Positions 50,040 through 61,544 of a stretch of DNA of 64,000 nt are shown here, piece by piece; position 1 is the first letter of the stretch, and each line of letters begins with the position of its first letter. This DNA is from Cephalopachus bancanus (Eukaryota > Chordata > Mammalia > Primates > Tarsiidae). Location: assembly GCA_027257055.1 (NCBI GenBank), contig JAPVLO010000074.1, positions 1,550,001 through 1,614,000 on the forward strand, given 5' to 3'. Below the pieces are notes generated by a model that saw only the letters and a program-made list of their open reading frames with translations, made no database searches and was not told where the DNA came from. Position numbers and translations under genes: made by a program.

Positions 50040-50904
50040 ATGTTGCTGCTGCTACTCTCCTTGGTCCCTGGTGCATTCTAGGGTGCAGAAGCTGAGTGCC
50101 ATTTTTTGGGAATCAATAAGGCCCTTCCCAGGAAGAAACTGCCAGGAGAGACTGCCAGCTCCAGGTTCTGCCTCATCACTGCAGTACCTGATTGGATTCT
50201 GGCAGCAAGGGCTGTGAAGAAAACCAGAGGTAGAGGCTCAGTGGAGAAGACAAAAGAGGCACCCTGCCACCATCTTGAAAACTGGGCAGAAAAGAGTTCT
50301 AACTTGCTTGCCAAGGAGTGACAGACCTGATCTCTGTGACGAGTGGATTTACTACTCAGGGGTTGATCATGACCCAGAGAGAGTATCTTGAAAGCATGAA
50401 CTCTGGAGGGAGAGGTCGAGTGTCGAATCTCAGACACCTCACCCCATCCCCTATCCTGATTCCACTGCAGGACAAAGTGTGTGGCCAGCAAAGGATGAGG
50501 GAGACCTCTAAAGAGATCAGTGGTGAGTCTGGGGCTGACCCAACTCCCTCCTCCCCACCAGTCCTCTGAATGTCCAACCCACACAGCTGGGGCACAACTC
50601 AGTGGGACAAACCCAGGTGGAGCCTGGACAGTAGCCAAAATAGGAGGAATCCACACAAAGATAAGCCCGGCTGAGGTGCCCCCTGCCAATACCTGGGGAA
50701 GAGACAATCTTGTACCTCCCCACCAGAGGGGACCCTCTGACCATACTAGAGTAAAAGAGAAGGACTGAAGTCCCACCCACCCCCACTCTCCCCTCCTCTT
50801 TCCCTGGTCTGGACATTGGGGAGATTGAGAATGAGGCCGAAGCTCTGCAGGAGACAGTAGAGGGGCAGCTGAGAGAATAAATTACAGAACCTGCCACAAA
50901 AGGA

Positions 50905-51440
50905 CAGGTTTTATTTATTTATTTGTTTGTTTGTTTATTTTTTTAAAATTTTTTTCCTTTGTGCATGAATGTGTATGGAAGGGTTCAATCTGCATCTCCC
51001 TACACCTTATTTTCTTCTTTTATGTTTTGTTTTCTGTTTATGTGTGTACTTGAAGGATGGAATATTCATCTTTTAGATTTTGTTTTGTTTGTCTGTTTTG
51101 CTTTTGTGTTTTTCTCTTTTTTTAGTTAAATGGGAATGGGAATACATGTGTGAGTGTTCAATTTGAATTCTTTTTATCTTCTTCTCTTTTTCTCTCTTTT
51201 TCTTCCACTTTCATTTTGGGTTGTGTGTGTGTGTATGTGTGTGTGTGTTTAGTTTTTCTGTTTTCTGTTGTTGTTTTTGGTTTTGTTTTGCTCTGTTGTT
51301 ATTCAAGTTTGTTGTGGTGTGTGTGTGTGTTTCATTGTTTTTTGCTTTGGTTTCTGAACTTGTTGTTCTGTGTTTTCTTTTCTTTCTTTATTTTTTAATT
51401 GTTGTCCATCTCATTTTATTCTTCCTTTCTTTGTTCTCCT
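50905..51440 (+). other. T-rich tract of the second L1 5'UTR
   Basis: T-rich with TTTG repeats, TTTC/CTTT words and a (TG)n patch at 51,222-51,250 and 51,317-51,330. Equivalent in position to 40,300-40,720. The open frames over it (poly-Phe/Val/Cys) are composition artefacts. Confidence 0.7.
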
Positions 51441-51742
51441 CATCGCTGTTGCTATATCTTGGACTCAGGGGGTACACATATGTACTCATTGCATCACTGT
51501 ATAGTGGGGAGTGGATCTTAGAAAATCCATACCACAATCAGTGAACCCTGTGATTTGCGAGTAGTTTCTGAATCCTAGCTCTCCATCCTTCACCTTATTC
51601 AACTCTCGAAACTACAAGAGACAGCAAAGCTTCCCATCCGCTGCCCTGTTTCAAAATAGACCAAATTTAGAGTCCTGATCGGGGAAGAATAGAAGGATGA
51701 GCAAACATCAGAAGTGAAAGCCTCTCCCACAGCTACTGAATA

Positions 51743-52755
51743 ATGAAACTAAAGAAAAAAGAGAGAGATATGTCACAAATAAGAAAAAAAAATCAATGGA
51801 GGAACACAGGCAACTCCCAGTGTTACAAAGAGAAAACACCTGAAAAATCAGACTTCAGAGTCCAAACAATGGAAGTCACCAAGAACTGGCCCAAGAATAC
51901 AACAGAAATTAGGGAATGGATGAAAAGAATGAATAAGATTCAAGAAAGACAAGATGCAACACTGAAAGAACTTGTAACAGAGATTCTCACCATTAAAAAG
52001 TTCACCCAGGTAATAAATAACAAGAAGACAAGCATGGAAAGCAGAATTAATCAAATAGATGAAAGAATCTCAGAACTTGAAGACCAAAACATGTAAGTAA
52101 CCTGATCTGTAAAAAACATAGAAAGAAACTTGAAAAAAAAGAACAAAGCCTCCAAGATATCTGCAATTACATCAAGAGACCAAACCTATGCCTTACTGGT
52201 ATCCCAGAAGAAGAAAAGGAAATGGAGCACCATGTGGAGAAAGTATATCAGGAGGTTATCCCCCCAAAATTTCCACATCTCACCAGAGATGTGACCACCC
52301 AAACACAGGAGATAGAGAACCTTGCCAGACATTAAATGAGAAGCCCAACCCCTATACACATAAAAATTTTCCTACATAAAGTAAGGCCCAAAGAAAAAAT
52401 ACTAAAGGCAGAAAAGAGAAAGTTCAGAGTACCTACTGGGGAAAAACCAATCACAGTAACAGCAGACCTATCATCAGAAACGTTACAAGCTAGAAGGGAC
52501 TGGAGTCCAATATTCAAAGTCCTCAAAGATAAAAACTTCAACCAAGAATTTCCTACCCAGCCAAGCTCAGCTTCATCAACAATGGAGAATTAAAATTCTT
52601 CACAAGCATCCATCACGGAGAGATTTTGCAGCTTCTAGAAAAACTCTACAGGAAACATTTAAAAGGGTATTAAGCATAGAAGAACAGGAACAATAAAAAA
52701 AAAAAGAATGACCACCACTGCTGAAAAGAACAGAAAAACACAGAAGAAACAGAGA
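51743..52755 (+). pseudogene. L1 ORF1, broken (second copy)
   Basis: The N-terminal half is open from ATG 51,743 to 52,096 and includes a coiled-coil-like stretch ('MKRMNKIQERQDATLKELV', 'MESRINQIDERISELEDQN'). It then stops. The RRM-like part appears as 'IKRPNLCLTGIPEEEKEME' near 52,170-52,230 in a shifted frame, and the C-terminal part as 'ITVTADLSSETLQARRDWS' (52,450-52,507). Frameshifts break the C-terminal domain near 52,560. The encoded parts are clearly related to the copy at 41 kb. Confidence 0.85.
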
Positions 52756-53041
52756 ATACATTGCAACTGAAAACTTGAATACACACACATGCATCAACCC
52801 AAAAGCTAAAAGAAAACAAACAAAGGAAACCTTTATAAGATCCTCATGACAGGGATAAACAATCACATTTCAATAATCAACCTGAATGTGAATGGACTAC
52901 TGTGGGGGTCCCGCCCCTGCAAGGATCAGGGATCCTTGGTAGGTGAGACAGCATTGGCTATTAAACTAGAGGGAGAAATATAAAGAGAAAGAAAGGGGGG
53001 AGAAAGAAAGAGACTGGATTCCTGCTTGTGACCAGAAGCCA

Positions 53042-53047
53042 TTTATT
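53042..53047 (-). promoter_or_regulatory. LTR polyadenylation signal
   Basis: AATAAA on the minus strand, placed as expected between R and U5 of the antisense LTR. Confidence 0.55.
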
Positions 53048-53468
53048 GAATGTTATCCCAGGGCTTTTATCCCCAAACTCTGCAAAGTTATCATCATGGG
53101 AACTCCTGCTGCTATGGTTACACAAAAGGTAGCATGTGCCTTTCACATGAACAAGTCCAGGTGCACACAGGACTCCCCCACTCTCAAGCAGATATATTTT
53201 TCAAACACGAAGAAAAACATGAAGTTCTTATCCAGTTTCTAAGTACCCTTAATTGTTTATAGCTGCATAACATCGTTCAAAGCTTACACACAAAACCAAC
53301 ATAATGATATATTACCTTTTACTATTTTATGCTAATTCAAACTAGTTTCTATGAAACAGTTGCTGCTATGGTTACACTCTCCTAGCACCAGCTAGCCTAA
53401 TACAAATTTCACTGGCTTCCCTGAATCAAACTGAACTAACCACACTTCTATAATAAAATGATTGCTAC

Positions 53469-53748
53469 CCGGGCTCGGTGGCTCAGCCTGTAATCCCACG
53501 CCTTTGGGAAGCTGAGGTGAGTGGATTGCCTGAGCCCGCAGGTTCAAGACCTGCCTGGGCAGGCGAGACCTCATCTCTACAGTAAATCAAAAAATCAGCC
53601 GGGCATGGTAGCACATGCCTATAATTCCGGCTATTCAGAAGGCTGAGGTGGAAGGATCGCTAAAGTCCAGCAGGTGAGACTGCAGTGGCTGGGAGCAGCC
53701 ACTGCACTCTAGTCTGGGTGATGGAGTGAGACTCCAACTCAAAAAATA
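53469..53748 (+). mobile_element. Alu nested in the solo LTR
   Basis: 'ccgggctcggtggctcagcc' to 'gagactccaactc', then an A/AAT-type tail. 'aatgattgcta' occurs just before it (53,457-53,467) and just after (ending ~53,769). The T-arm-like B box is kept as GCAGG-TTCAAGA-CCTGC: both stem strands changed together. Confidence 0.95.
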
Positions 53749-56700
53749 ATAATAATAATAATGATTGCTAAAATTTTCTTCAATTCATACAAACTATTTC
53801 CTAAAACTTATATCTATAAATTTCATAAAATTACATCAAGAGAACCTGTGCACTAAGGCTCCTCAATGTGACTCAGAGTTAAACTTAAATTGTTTAAAAG
53901 CAAAAACCATAAACTGTGGAAAATGGGAGCAATAGACTCCCAAGTTAGCTGTATTTGTTCTGGTTTTAGAGTCCTCTGTTAGAGCCAGCAGGAGCCTTTC
54001 CTGGTTGCTTGTGCCAAGTGGAAAAGGAGGGAGGGAATAGGGTCAACAGCTCCCAAACGCATCCTAGTGGTCTCAGGGTCAACGGTCCTTCCTGATCCCT
54101 AATGCTCAGTGAGCCTCCATGGCCAGCTCCCAACAGACTACATGCATCATTGAAAAGACAGAGAATGGCAAGCTGGATAAAAAACCATGACCCAATAATT
54201 TGCTGCATCAAGGAAACTCCTCTTACTGCAAGGGATGCACACAGACTCAAAGTTAGATGATAGAAAATGAGTTTCCAGGTGAATGGATCACAGGAGAAAG
54301 CAGGAGTTGCAATCTTAATATCAGAAAAAAACATTTAAGCTACCAAAAATTTAAAAATATACACAAAGACACTACATCATAATAAAAAGTTCAATCCATC
54401 AAAAAGAAATATTGATCCTAAGCATATATGCAAACAATACAGAAATGCTAGCGTTTATAAAGCAACTACTAAATAAACTAAAAAAAGACATCGAATCTAA
54501 CACTATTATAGCGGGGGACTTTAATAACAACCCTAGATAGGTCATTGAGGCAAAAAATCAACAAAGCGATTTGGAACCTCAACTTGACACTTGACCACAT
54601 GGACTTCATAGATAGCTACAGACTACTCCAGCCAACAATCACAGAAGATACATTCTACTCATCACCACACAGAATGTACTACAAGATTAATCACACTCTT
54701 GGACAAAAATCAAGCATATCAAACTTCATAGGATCAAAATACTTCCATACAACTTCTTAGATAATAGTGGAATTAAAATAAATATCAACTCAACAAAATT
54801 CTCCCAAAGTCCACAAAGATATGGACACTAAACAGCATGATGCTGATTGACTACTGGGTCAGCATAGAAATCAAAGCAGACATTAAAAGATTCTGGAAAA
54901 CAAATGAAAATGAAGAAACATTGTACTAAATCCTCTGGGCTGCCATGTAAACAGTTCTAAGAGGGGAATTTATATCTCTATAAACACATATCAAGAAAAT
55001 GGAAAGATCATAAATTAGCAGCCTAACAAATCATCAAAGAAAATTAAAAACACAAGATCTCCAAAACTCTAATTTACCAGAAGAATCCAGATCACCAAAG
55101 TAAAAGTCCAATTCTGAAACATGGAAGACAAAAATATCATAGAAAACATCAACAAAACAAAAAACTGATTCTTTGAAAGAATTAACAAGATTGAGGGATG
55201 CCCTAGCCAGAATAACCAAGAGAAAGAGAGACATAGTCCAAATAAACACAATCAGAAATACCAAAGATCAAATCGCAACTGGCCCCAAAGAAATTACAAA
55301 ATATTATCAAATTACTATGCACATCTGTATAGAAACAAACTTGACAAACTAAATGAAATGGAGACCTTTCTGACATCACACAACCTCCCAAGGATGAAAC
55401 AAGAAGACTTCAAGACACTAAATAGACCAATAAAAACCCAGAAAATAGACTCTGTCATTAAAAAAAAAAACTACCTACCAAAAAAAAAAAAAAAAAAAGT
55501 CCTAGACCTGTTGGCTTTCCAGCAGAATTCTACAGAGCACACAAGGAGAAGCTGATACCAATCCTACTAAAAGTTTTCAGGCAATAGAAAAAGATAGAAT
55601 TTTCCCCAAATCATTTTACACAGGTAACATCACACAGATACCCAAGCTGGGTAAATATCCAACAACAACAAAATACCTACAGGTCAATATCCCTAATGAA
55701 CATAGATAAAAAAAATTCTCAACAAGATTCAAGTAAATCAGATCCAACAACACATCTCAAAAATCATCCACCATGACCAAGTAGGCTTTATCCCCAGGAT
55801 GCAGGGCTGGTTCAACATTCTCAAGACCTTAAATTTGATTAAACACACCAACAGAGGTTAAAACAAAAACCACATGATTATATCATTAGATGGAGAAAAA
55901 GTTTTTGATAAAATCCAGCATTCCTTCTCAATAAAAACCCTAAAGCACCAATGCATAGAAGGAACATACCTCAAAATAGTAAGCACCATCTATGATACAC
56001 CCAGAGCTAGCATATTGCTAAACAGACAGAAACTGGAAACATTTCCCCTGAAAACTGGAACAAGACAAGGCTGCCCACTCTTACCCCTCTTATTCAACAT
56101 TGTGTTGGAAGTCCTAGCTAGAGCAATTAGAAAGGGGAAAAGAAAACCTAGGGATATTCCAATAGGAAATGAGGGAGCTATATTATCCCTCTTTGCTGAA
56201 AATATGATCCTATACCTCAAAACCCAAGAGAATGGGTCAAAACCCTGCTTACACTGATAAAGGACATCGGTAAAGTCTCACAAAATAAATGTGCAAAAGA
56301 CAGTTACATTCTTATACATCAACAACAAGCAGACAGAGAACCTAAAAAAGTACAATCCCATTCACAAGAGCCACAAAAAACAAACAAAAAAGAAATACCC
56401 ATGCATCTTCTCAACCAGAGAAGTGAAATATCTTTACAACAAAGACTATAAAACACTGCTCAAAGAAATTCAAAAGACACAAACAAATGGAAAAACATTC
56501 CATGCTCATGGATAGGAAGAATCAACATTGTTAAGATGCCATCCTACCCAAGGCAATCTACAGATTCAATGAATACCCATTAAATTACCAATATCATTCT
56601 TCTCAGACCTGGAAATGACAATACAGAAATTCACATGGAAACATAAACAACCATGAATAGCCAAAACAATCCTTATCAAAAGAAACAAAGCAGGAGACAT

Positions 56701-58104
56701 CACACTTCTAGACTTTAAACTTCACTATAAGGCTACAGTAATCAAAACAACCTAGTTTGAGTTCAAGAATAGGCATATGAACCAATGGAATGGAATAGAA
56801 TATCCAGAAGCAAAACCTCAATTTCTCATAAAACCCCTCTTCAAAAAAGCCTCCACCAAAACCACTAGGGAGAGGTGAATCTATTCAATAAATGGTGCTG
56901 GAAAAACTTGTTGTCCACATGCAGATGATTGAAACAGGACCTCTATCTATCATCATACACAAAAATCAACTCAATGGATCAAAGACCTAAATGTAAAACC
57001 TAAAACTATAAGAAACTTAGAAAATGCAGGAGATAGCCTTATGGAAATTGGAACCAGCAATTAATTCCTGATCAAAACCCCAAGGTTCCATGCCATAGAG
57101 ATAAGATAGATAAGTGGAACATCATCAAACTGACGAGCTTCTGCAAGGCAAAAGAAACCATTGAGACAGTAGGGAGATAGCCCACAGACTGGGAAGGGAA
57201 TATTTGCCAGCTGTATATCTGACAATGGTCTGACATCTAGGATCTACAAGAAACTCAAACATGCCGAAAATAAAAATAAAAATAAAAAACTAATATCCCC
57301 ATTAAAAAGTGGACAAAATATATGAATAGACACTTCTCAAAAGAAGATATACAGGCAGCAAACAGACACATGAAAAAGTGCTCAACCTCACTAATCATCA
57401 GAGATTTACAAATCAAAACCACATAGACATATCACCTAGCTCCAATAAGAATGGCCATCATTAACAAAACAAACAACAACAGATGCTGGCAAGGATGAAA
57501 AGAAAAAGGAATGCTTCTACACTGCTGGTGGGAATGTAAACTAGTTCAGCCTCTTTGGAAAACTGTGTGTTGCTATCTAAAAGAACTAAACATTGACCTT
57601 CCATATAACCCAGCATTCCCCCTACTGGAAATATACAAAGAGGAACTCAAATCATTCTTTAAAAAGATGACACATGTTTATTGCAGCACTATTCACAATA
57701 ACAAAAACCATGTTTCTCATCAAAACTGGACTGTATAAAAAGGGTGGTACATATATCAATGGAAGATTGTGCAGCTATAAAGAAGATTTTTGCAGCAACC
57801 TGGATGGATTTAGAGTCTATCACACTCAGTAATCTATCACAGGAACAAAGAACAGAATACCACAAGTTCTCTCACTCATAAGTGGACCCTGAACATTTAC
57901 CATAATACTGTAAGAAAGGGATTGGCAGTAGCTGGATATTTTCAGGGTGGCTGGGGTGGCACAACATCAGTAAGGATACTTGATCTCAAATCAGGCAAAG
58001 TGCGGAACAAAGAGAGATCCAAACTTTATCTAAATGATAACCACTTATATACCTAATCCTGAATTGTACCCCATATCTTTAAAATTAAATAAATAAATAA
58101 ATAA

Positions 58105-59521
58105 GAACTGTTAACTAAGTATACAATTTTTAACTTATTACTAAAAGGGTAGAAATAAAATTTTAAAGCTTCACACAGGTAGCAATTGCAGAAAATGGTT
58201 ACCACCTGAAGGACTGGAGGAACAAAGAGAAGGGTTTGAAATTGTGCAAATTTAGACACTTAGTGGAGGGGCCTCACAGAGAGCACAGAGGATTGGAACA
58301 ACTCAGGTGAAGTTAGTGTCTCTCATGGCAGTACAATGAGGATAGTCCTATGGATACGTGAAAAAACTACAAATTGGTTTTATCTGATCTTACAGGAGGG
58401 AACTGTAGTTACTTGATAAAAAAGAACAGTTGGGCTGATATTGAAAGAAAAAAAGCAAATGGAAAAAAGCAAATGGACTTCATCCTTTATCCCCGATTCA
58501 ACCTTGCAGAATCTCTCTCTCTCTCTCGTTCTCTCTCTCCCTCTCTTTTCCTGTCTCTCTCTCTTACTCTCACTTTATCTCTATCTCTATCTTTCTCTCT
58601 ATCTGTATCTGTATCTCTATCTATATGTCTCTCTTTCTCTTCCCAATAAGCAGAGCCTATCAAGGTGCAGCTGGCAAAGCAAATATGAGCATAGCAGAGC
58701 AAAGCATAAAAGGACAAGTTTGAAGCTAAGAAACAATAATTTGATAACTGGTGTGCTTCCTCTTTACAGGAAAATAGTGATGTTCCATACACTATTTTGT
58801 TAAAACAGGTTTGTATTCCAAAGAATCTCAATATTAATATAGGATCTCCTTTTCCATACTTGTCCCAGAATGTTCTTCCTCAAAAGGGAATATTAACCTT
58901 GTAAAGTAATATATTCAGAAAAGAGAATATTTTAATAGGCCATATTTAAATTAAAGCATGTCATTTTCCTACATGTTTCAACATGCATTGTCTTCCATTC
59001 TTTCTGTCTCTCACACTCTCTCTCACTCTCTCTCTTAATCTCTGATTCATTGCAGGATGGGGGCCACTTGCTGCATGTCCCAGGTATCAACATTAGAATA
59101 AGCAGGAGGATTATGAAACAAGAAATAAATCAGTGAAAAGTAAGTTGACAAGGGAGATGTGTATATCCTATTAAATTTCAGTTCCGATGAACAGTAAATC
59201 TTTTGATCAGGTAACACATTTTGGAATTCTATAAGGTCTCTTTAAAATGTAGCATAATCAAGCAAGTTTCTCAAGAAACATGGAGGACATCTAGTTAAGT
59301 AAATGGATAAGAAAAGATTATTCTTTATAAAATAAGAAGAATGACATTATGTCTATTGATCAAACAGTACTTCTTGTTGTAAGAATAGATGTTATACTAA
59401 CACAAAGGGGGAAAAAGAAACTACACCATGGGCCTCTTCTGTGTGTCCAGTGTGTCCAGCTTCCCAAAACTTGCTCTAAAGATCTAGGGACATGTCAGCC
59501 TCCATAATCATGTGATCCTGT
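58105..59521. other. Unique sequence with CT-rich tracts
   Basis: No gene. It includes two pyrimidine tracts described separately; the rest matches nothing I know. Confidence 0.5.
58510..58642. repeat. (CT)n/(CTAT)n-rich pyrimidine tract
   Basis: Imperfect TC/TCTA/TCTG repeats over ~130 bases. They create leucine/serine- or arginine/aspartate-rich frames that are not genes. A smaller tract lies at 58,999-59,041. Confidence 0.9.
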
Positions 59522-59523
59522 TT

Positions 59524-59602
<79 letters not shown>
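59524..59602. repeat. (CTTT)n microsatellite
   Basis: About 20 perfect CTTT units. It lies at the 3' end of the antisense L1 that starts at ~59,603, so it probably grew from that element's A-rich tail ((GAAA)n on the L1 strand). Confidence 0.95.
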
Positions 59603-61279
59603 AAATTTTAAAAATGTTTTTTCCATTTTTATTTGAGATTAAGAGGCACACATGCATGTTTATTACATGGACAAATTGTGTAATTGTGGCAATTGGGTCT
59701 TAATTGACCCATTCCCCAGGCAGTGAAATTGTACCCAATAGATAATTTCTAACCCCTATCCTCTCTGCATCTCCTCCCTTATTGTTGTTCCCAGTATGCA
59801 TTATTTCATTTTGGTGGTGATTTAGCTCCCACATATAACTGAGAACATGCCATATTTGGTTTTGCTTCTGAGTCAGTTCACTTAGGATAATCTTCAGCAC
59901 TATCCATGTTGCAGCAAAAATAAAAACAAAAACAAAAACAAACTTCATTCTTTTTATGGCTGCATAGTATTGCTTGGTGTATATGTAACCAGCCGATTGT
60001 TGATTGGCCCTTAGATTAGTTTCATGATTTTCTATTGTGAATATTGCTGCAATAAGCATATGAGTACAAGTACTTTTTAATGTATGTTTTTCCTTTGGGT
60101 AAATCCCTAGTAATGAGATTGCTGGGTTAAATGGTAATTCAATTTTTAATTCTTTGGGAACCATAGAGGTTGAACTAATTTACAATTCCAACAAAAGTGG
60201 ACAAACTTTCCCTCTTCTCTCCAATTGTACCAACATCTGTTTTTCTTTGATTTTGTAAAAATACTCATTCTGACTGGTGTGAGGTTGTGTCTCATGGTGG
60301 TTTCCACTTGCATTTCTCTGATGATTGGTGACTTTGAGCATGTTTTCATATATTTGTTGGCGACTTGTGTGTCTCTTTTTGAGAAGTGTCTATTAACGTC
60401 TTTTGTGCACTTTTTAATGGAGTTTTTTTCATGTTGGTTGTTTCAATTTTATGTCTGAGGCATAATTTGCAAGTATTTTCTTCTATTCAGTTGGTCTTCT
60501 ATTCACTGTGTTGATGATTTCTTTTGCTGTGCAGAAGCTTTTTAGTTTAATTAAGTCCCATTTGTCTATATTCGTTTTGGTTACAATTACTTTTAGGGTA
60601 TTCATCATAAATTATTTGCCTAGGCCAATGTCCAGAAAAGTTTTCCCTGGTTTTTTTCCTCTAGAATTTGTATGGCTTCAGATCATATATTTAAATATTT
60701 AATCCACTTTGAGTTAATTTTTCTATATGTTGAGAGACAGGGATCCAGCTTCATTCTTATGCATGCGGCTAGTTCATTTTCCTGCTACCATTTATTGAAT
60801 TAGTTATTCTTTTCCTATTTTTTTATTTTTGTCAACATTGTTAAAGATCAGTTGGTTGCATGCATGTGGTTTTGTTTCTAGACTCTCCATTCTGTTTCAT
60901 TGATTTATTTGCCAATTCTTGTACGAGTACTATGCTATTTTAGTTACTGTAGACTTATAATATGAAGTAGGCAATGTGATGCCTTCACAGTTGTTCTTTT
61001 GCTTGGAATTGCTTTGACTGTTTGGACTTATTTTTTGGTTTCATAGAAACTTTAAGTTTGCTTTTTTTTTTTCCTAGTTCTGTGAAAAATGAGGATGGGG
61101 TTTTGATTGAAATGCACTGGGTATGTAAATCGCTTTGGGCAGTATGATAATTTTAACAATATTAATTCTTTCAATTCTTGAATATGGGATTTTTTCACTT
61201 TTCTTTGTTGTCTATGATTTTTTGTATCACGATTTTATAGTTATTTTTTTAGTGCACTTTCACTTCCTTAGGTGTATTC

Positions 61280-61329
<50 letters not shown>

Positions 61330-61544
61330 TGTGACTAGTATGAATGGGATTGAACATTTGCTTGAATTTTTGGCTTGAGCATTGTTTCTGTATAGAAACA
61401 CTACTGATTTCTGTACACTACTGAGACTTTACTGAAGTCATTTATTAGGTCTAAAAGCTTCCTGGAGGAGAAGTCTATAGGATTTTCTAGGTATATAATC
61501 TTATCATCCACAAATAAGGATAGTCTAACTTCCTCTTTGCTGAT
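59603..61544 (-). mobile_element. Older L1, antisense, 3' part
   Basis: Reverse-complement 3'UTR and ORF2. The minus-strand frame at 59,700-60,164 encodes the ORF2 C-terminus ('LPFNPAISLLGIYPKEKHT', 'KQYYAAIKRMK'). Further ORF2 text runs to 61,544 ('ctaacttcctctttgctgat'). It contains a (GT)n tract. More diverged than the L1s at 39.5 and 50 kb. The element continues at 62,951. Confidence 0.8.
61282..61332. repeat. (GT)n microsatellite
   Basis: About 25 GT units with one interruption ('gtatgtg') near the end, inside the older L1. Confidence 0.97.

Larger units (their letters stand above)
52901..54135 (-). mobile_element. Solo LTR, class II (ERV2)-type, antisense, in L1 ORF2
   Basis: The insertion begins TG (52,901) and ends CA (54,135) and is flanked by an exact 6-bp duplication 'gactac' (52,895-52,900 and 54,136-54,141). 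The terminal bases and TSD length are those of retroviral integration; 6 bp is usual for class II ERVs. On the minus strand it starts 'tgttgggagctggcc', like IAP-type class II LTRs, and ends in 'gggaccccaca'-like text. A minus-strand AATAAA lies at 53,042-53,047, about 140 bases before the 3' end. Without the nested Alu it is about 945 bp. No gag, pol or env is present, so this is a solo LTR left by recombination. The family name is uncertain. Confidence 0.85.
52855..57882 (+). pseudogene. L1 ORF2, broken by an LTR and frameshifts (second copy)
   Basis: The first ~15 codons ('ITFQ/IINLNVNGL'-type text) end at 52,900, where an LTR is inserted; ORF2 resumes at 54,142. The endonuclease 'GDFN' motif is near 54,512. 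An A-tract pair at 55,461-55,498 breaks the frame before the RT. The RT core is open at 55,874-56,257 with '[19 protein letters not shown]', but the FADD box reads FAEN at 56,192-56,203. The C-terminal cysteine-rich block ('[19 protein letters not shown]') is open at 57,511-57,738. No function is possible. Confidence 0.9.
50040..58104 (+). mobile_element. Second near-full-length L1, cut by an LTR (dead)
   Basis: Order: GC-rich 5'UTR head (~50,040-50,900), T-rich tract (50,905-51,440), lead, ORF1 (51,743 on), ORF2 (52,855-57,882), 3'UTR and an (AAAT)n tail (58,081-58,104). About 6.8 kb without the 1,241 bases added by the LTR insertion and its TSD. The left end is uncertain: 'aaagaaatgttgct' (50,034) and 'ataagaactgttaact' (58,102) could be a diverged TSD. 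Its 5'UTR head does not align with that of the L1 at 39.5 kb although the bodies do. Confidence 0.85.

Noticed and set aside
50034..50047. Possible TSD for the second long L1
   Set aside because: 'aaagaaatgttgct' and 'aagaactgttaact' differ at several places; not reliable enough to fix the left end.
51150..51544. Hydrophobic Phe/Val/Cys-rich frames that look like membrane proteins
   Set aside because: They come from the T-rich and TG-rich tract of the L1 5'UTR.
53966..54334. A 122-codon minus-strand frame over the LTR/L1 junction
   Set aside because: It crosses the LTR boundary and the TSD, so it is a chance fusion and not a viral gene.
58374..58831. Ser/Leu-rich and Arg/Asp-rich frames
   Set aside because: They are translations of a CT/CTAT tract on the two strands.
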